Positions 7,001 to 7,642 of a stretch of 7,642 nucleotides of DNA are shown here, in pieces. Under the pieces are notes generated by a model. That model was given only the letters and a program-made list of their open reading frames with translations, was not told where the DNA came from and did not search any database. Source of the DNA: an uncultured Bacilli bacterium. Its GTDB lineage: Bacteria; Bacillota_I; Bacilli_A; RF39; UBA660. Every line of letters starts with the position of its first letter. Position 1 is the first letter of the stretch. The position numbers were made by a program, and so were the translations under genes. The DNA is taken from assembly GCA_947627805.1 (NCBI GenBank), contig CANQXB010000041.1:1-7642 (forward strand), in the 5' to 3' direction.

Positions 7001-7237
7001 ATGTTAAATATTACGAGAATAAATAAAACTGACCGTTTTGTCGAAATTACTTTACCAGAAGAGATTTCTAATAATATAAAAGGCGATAAATTATTGTTTG
7101 AAACAATGAGTATCTCTACTAAATTTAATATTAAATATTTACATAAAAATATAATTATTACCCTCTTTTATAAAGGACTACCAGAACATTATATCTATTA
7201 TTTAGTAAAACTTTTACTTGCTGTTAAAGATAATTAG
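4091..7237 (+). CDS. mfd: Transcription-repair coupling factor Mfd
   Basis: A 1048-residue Mfd, the ATP-dependent translocase that removes RNA polymerase stalled at lesions and recruits UvrA for nucleotide excision repair. The N-terminal UvrB-like module (1 to about 360) includes GEYSLRGFIIDIY from 152 and ELFDNEIESIRYFD ending at 188. The RNA-polymerase-interacting (CarD-like) domain starts near 378 (KGDYVVHLNHGIGIY) and runs to about 455. The RecG-like helicase follows: Walker A GDVGFGKT at 531-538, DEEQRFG at 632-638, SATPIPRT at 658-665, CTTIIENGIDI at 770-780 and QIRGRVGRS at 801-809. The C-terminal TRCF domain ends the protein, with ELEDRFGKI near 936. It is shorter than B. subtilis Mfd (about 1177), mainly ahead of the helicase. 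The start is ATG 4091 behind GGAGG 4081-4085. All motor motifs are intact. Identification is secure. Confidence 0.98.
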   Translation: MVFSKLFNFQNNAVTYGLTNELIAFYMLELFKKEQKNIILVTSNLYESNKVYNALKTHTDDVELFPMDDFITSKVVAMSPEFSLGRLNVLEKLKSKKLIIITNLMGYLKYLPSIETKNNYILKVNKEINRQKLISTLEEFGYKQESLVTTSGEYSLRGFIIDIYIINEVHPIRIELFDNEIESIRYFDENNQRTIKEIKEITIKPFKEVETRDKSSLYDYTLDGIVVYLNKEQINVAYKKLAEEILEYQENNNEHEKYMYELKNIKPHYELYIDNINNPTDIVAKEIPSFNENFELLKDTYYRWQKEKKEVYFYLSLDKQIKIIKNLIPGANIIKQKINKGFIFNNLVCVSEYDIGESLKEVPKYKNNLHIGKKIKSYNDLEKGDYVVHLNHGIGIYNGLVTLTKDGLQKDYIQLLYEGNDKIYIPVEKINTIYKYSSKDGIKPKINKLNSTSWAKTKTYIKAKAKDISKELLDLYQKRASIKGIPYRDYEEESLFASSFPFEETKDQTKAIAEIKNDLNSVVPMDRLLCGDVGFGKTEVAMRAIFKTIINNYQVMYLCPTTILAKQQYNVIKERFKDIPVNIRLLNRFTTPKESKYIVEALKDGRVDILVGTHRILSDDIEPSKLGLLVVDEEQRFGVKHKEKIKEYKNDVNVLTLSATPIPRTLKMALSGLRDLSIIDTPPINRYPVQTYVIEEQDLLVKDAIYKELSRKGQVFILYNRIEELDRIGDKISSLVPEARIRLAHGKMSKEELETIMDDFVSYQFDILICTTIIENGIDIANANTLIVYNADNFGLAQLYQIRGRVGRSDKVAYAYLLYNKQKMLNDIAVKRLQAIKEFTELGSGYKIAMRDLSIRGAGDIFGSEQAGFVDSVGISLYMKLIEDELKKAKGEYVEEEDTDNKNLIEVSTHIKDEYVSDEDIKIEIHQKINEIDSLEKLREVKAELEDRFGKIDSDMEIYMYEEWFTNLCKMLNITRINKTDRFVEITLPEEISNNIKGDKLLFETMSISTKFNIKYLHKNIIITLFYKGLPEHYIYYLVKLLLAVKDN

Positions 7238-7252
7238 TATAAATTACTCAAA

Positions 7253-7283
7253 ACTACCTACACTATAAAAAGGAGTGGGTAGT
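7253..7283 (+). promoter_or_regulatory. Stem-loop covering the spoVT ribosome binding site
   Basis: ACTACCTAC (7253-7261) can pair with GAGTGGGTAGT positions 7275-7283 through nine pairs, eight Watson-Crick and one U-G. After an A-A mismatch, C7263-G7273 and U7264-G7272 may extend the stem, leaving loop AUAAAAA at 7265-7271. The Shine-Dalgarno AAGGAG (7270-7275) lies in the loop edge and the 3' arm, and ATG 7286 is 2 nt beyond the stem. No T-run follows, so a terminator is unlikely. The element could limit spoVT translation, or the same dyad could be a DNA operator. Which of these applies is inference. Confidence 0.5.
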
Positions 7284-7285
7284 AA

Positions 7286-7642
7286 ATGATAAAAAGTGGA
7301 ATTACGAGAAGAATAGATGAATTAGGAAGAATAGTAGTTCCGAAAGAAATAAGATATAATTTAGGGATTAGAGATGGGGAACCTTTAGAAATATATACTT
7401 CTGATAATGCAATTATTATTAAAAAATATTCCCAAGTTGAAAATATTAAAGATATTGGCGAAAATCTTTGTAATATATTTTATGATATTTGTAATGTTGG
7501 AGTTTTAATTAGTGATAGAGAAAAAATCATTGCGACAAGTAGTAACTTAAAAGAGTTAAATAATATAACTTTAAATGATAAATATAAAAGTTTAATTGAT
7601 AATAGAGAATCTTATAATAGTGAAACGATGGAAAATAATTTT
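7286..7642 (+). CDS. spoVT: SpoVT-type AbrB-domain transcriptional regulator, 3' end outside window
   Basis: The first 119 codons of a gene that continues past the window edge. Residues 1-47 are an AbrB-type swapped-hairpin DNA-binding domain: RRIDELGRIVVPKEIR at 9-24, then GIRDGEPLEIY and IIIKKYS. This is very close to B. subtilis SpoVT (RRIDDLGRVVIPKEIR...REGDPLEIF...LKKYS). From about residue 53 a second domain begins, with GVLISDREKIIATSS matching the start of the SpoVT GAF domain; this separates it from the short AbrB and Abh proteins. SpoVT is a sigma-G-dependent regulator of forespore genes in Bacillus, and its position directly after mfd is conserved. The start is ATG 7286 with AAGGAG at 7270-7275 (10 nt spacing), inside a potential stem-loop. 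A role in sporulation is inferred; related proteins occur in non-spore-formers. Confidence 0.92.
   Translation, partial: MIKSGITRRIDELGRIVVPKEIRYNLGIRDGEPLEIYTSDNAIIIKKYSQVENIKDIGENLCNIFYDICNVGVLISDREKIIATSSNLKELNNITLNDKYKSLIDNRESYNSETMENNF

Noticed and set aside
7218..7244. Possible promoter before spoVT (TTGCTG and TATAAAT)
   Set aside because: The spacer is only 14 nt and the -35 match is 3 of 6. TATAAA-like strings are common in this AT-rich sequence, and no sigma-G-type pattern was seen.
7253..7283. Intrinsic terminator after mfd
   Set aside because: The inverted repeat is not followed by a T-run and its 3' arm carries the spoVT ribosome site, so it is better read as a regulatory element.

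Overview
This is a low-GC (roughly a quarter G+C by eye) bacterial chromosomal window, entirely coding on the + strand. It reads as a compacted Bacillota housekeeping cluster. The layout is: ybaB (78-377), recR (380-982), a short bofA-like gene (1018-1206), holB (1221-2087), ricT/yaaT (2074-2862), trmN6/yabB (2834-3547), pth (3544-4071), mfd (4091-7237), and the 5' part of a spoVT-type regulator (7286 to the window end, incomplete). No tRNA, rRNA, mobile element or CRISPR array was seen.

The gene order is that of the Bacillus subtilis origin-proximal region (dnaX-yaaK-recR-...-bofA-...-holB-yaaT-...-yabB ... pth-fin-mfd-spoVT). The spacer genes known there (tmk, yaaQ, yaaR, yabA, yazA, rsmI, fin and others) are missing between these neighbours. 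Stops are TAA, TAG and TGA, with TGA ending ricT and trmN6, so the standard bacterial code fits better than the Mycoplasma code. Order, base composition and compaction suggest a streamlined Bacilli/Erysipelotrichia-like or RF39-like Bacillota member. That placement is inference. The bofA and spoVT homologues point to a sporulating lineage or one descended from spore formers.

Gaps are at most about 50 nt and several genes overlap (14, 29 and 4 nt), so ybaB through mfd is probably one transcriptional unit. Most of it serves DNA maintenance and translation quality: a nucleoid/recombination pair (ybaB-recR), a clamp-loader subunit (holB), an RNA-maturation/phosphorelay factor (ricT), a tRNA methyltransferase, peptidyl-tRNA hydrolase and transcription-repair coupling (mfd).

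The most notable points are as follows. holB appears to begin at an AUA codon placed exactly behind a strong Shine-Dalgarno; the first in-frame ATG is 111 codons further on and would lose the zinc module. A stem-loop just before spoVT covers its ribosome-binding site. The BofA homologue has only 62 residues but keeps the three residues known to matter for SpoIVFB inhibition. Two perfect palindromes (16 and 18 bp) flank the bofA start. I do not see an undescribed multi-gene system here; the window is mostly conserved core genes.
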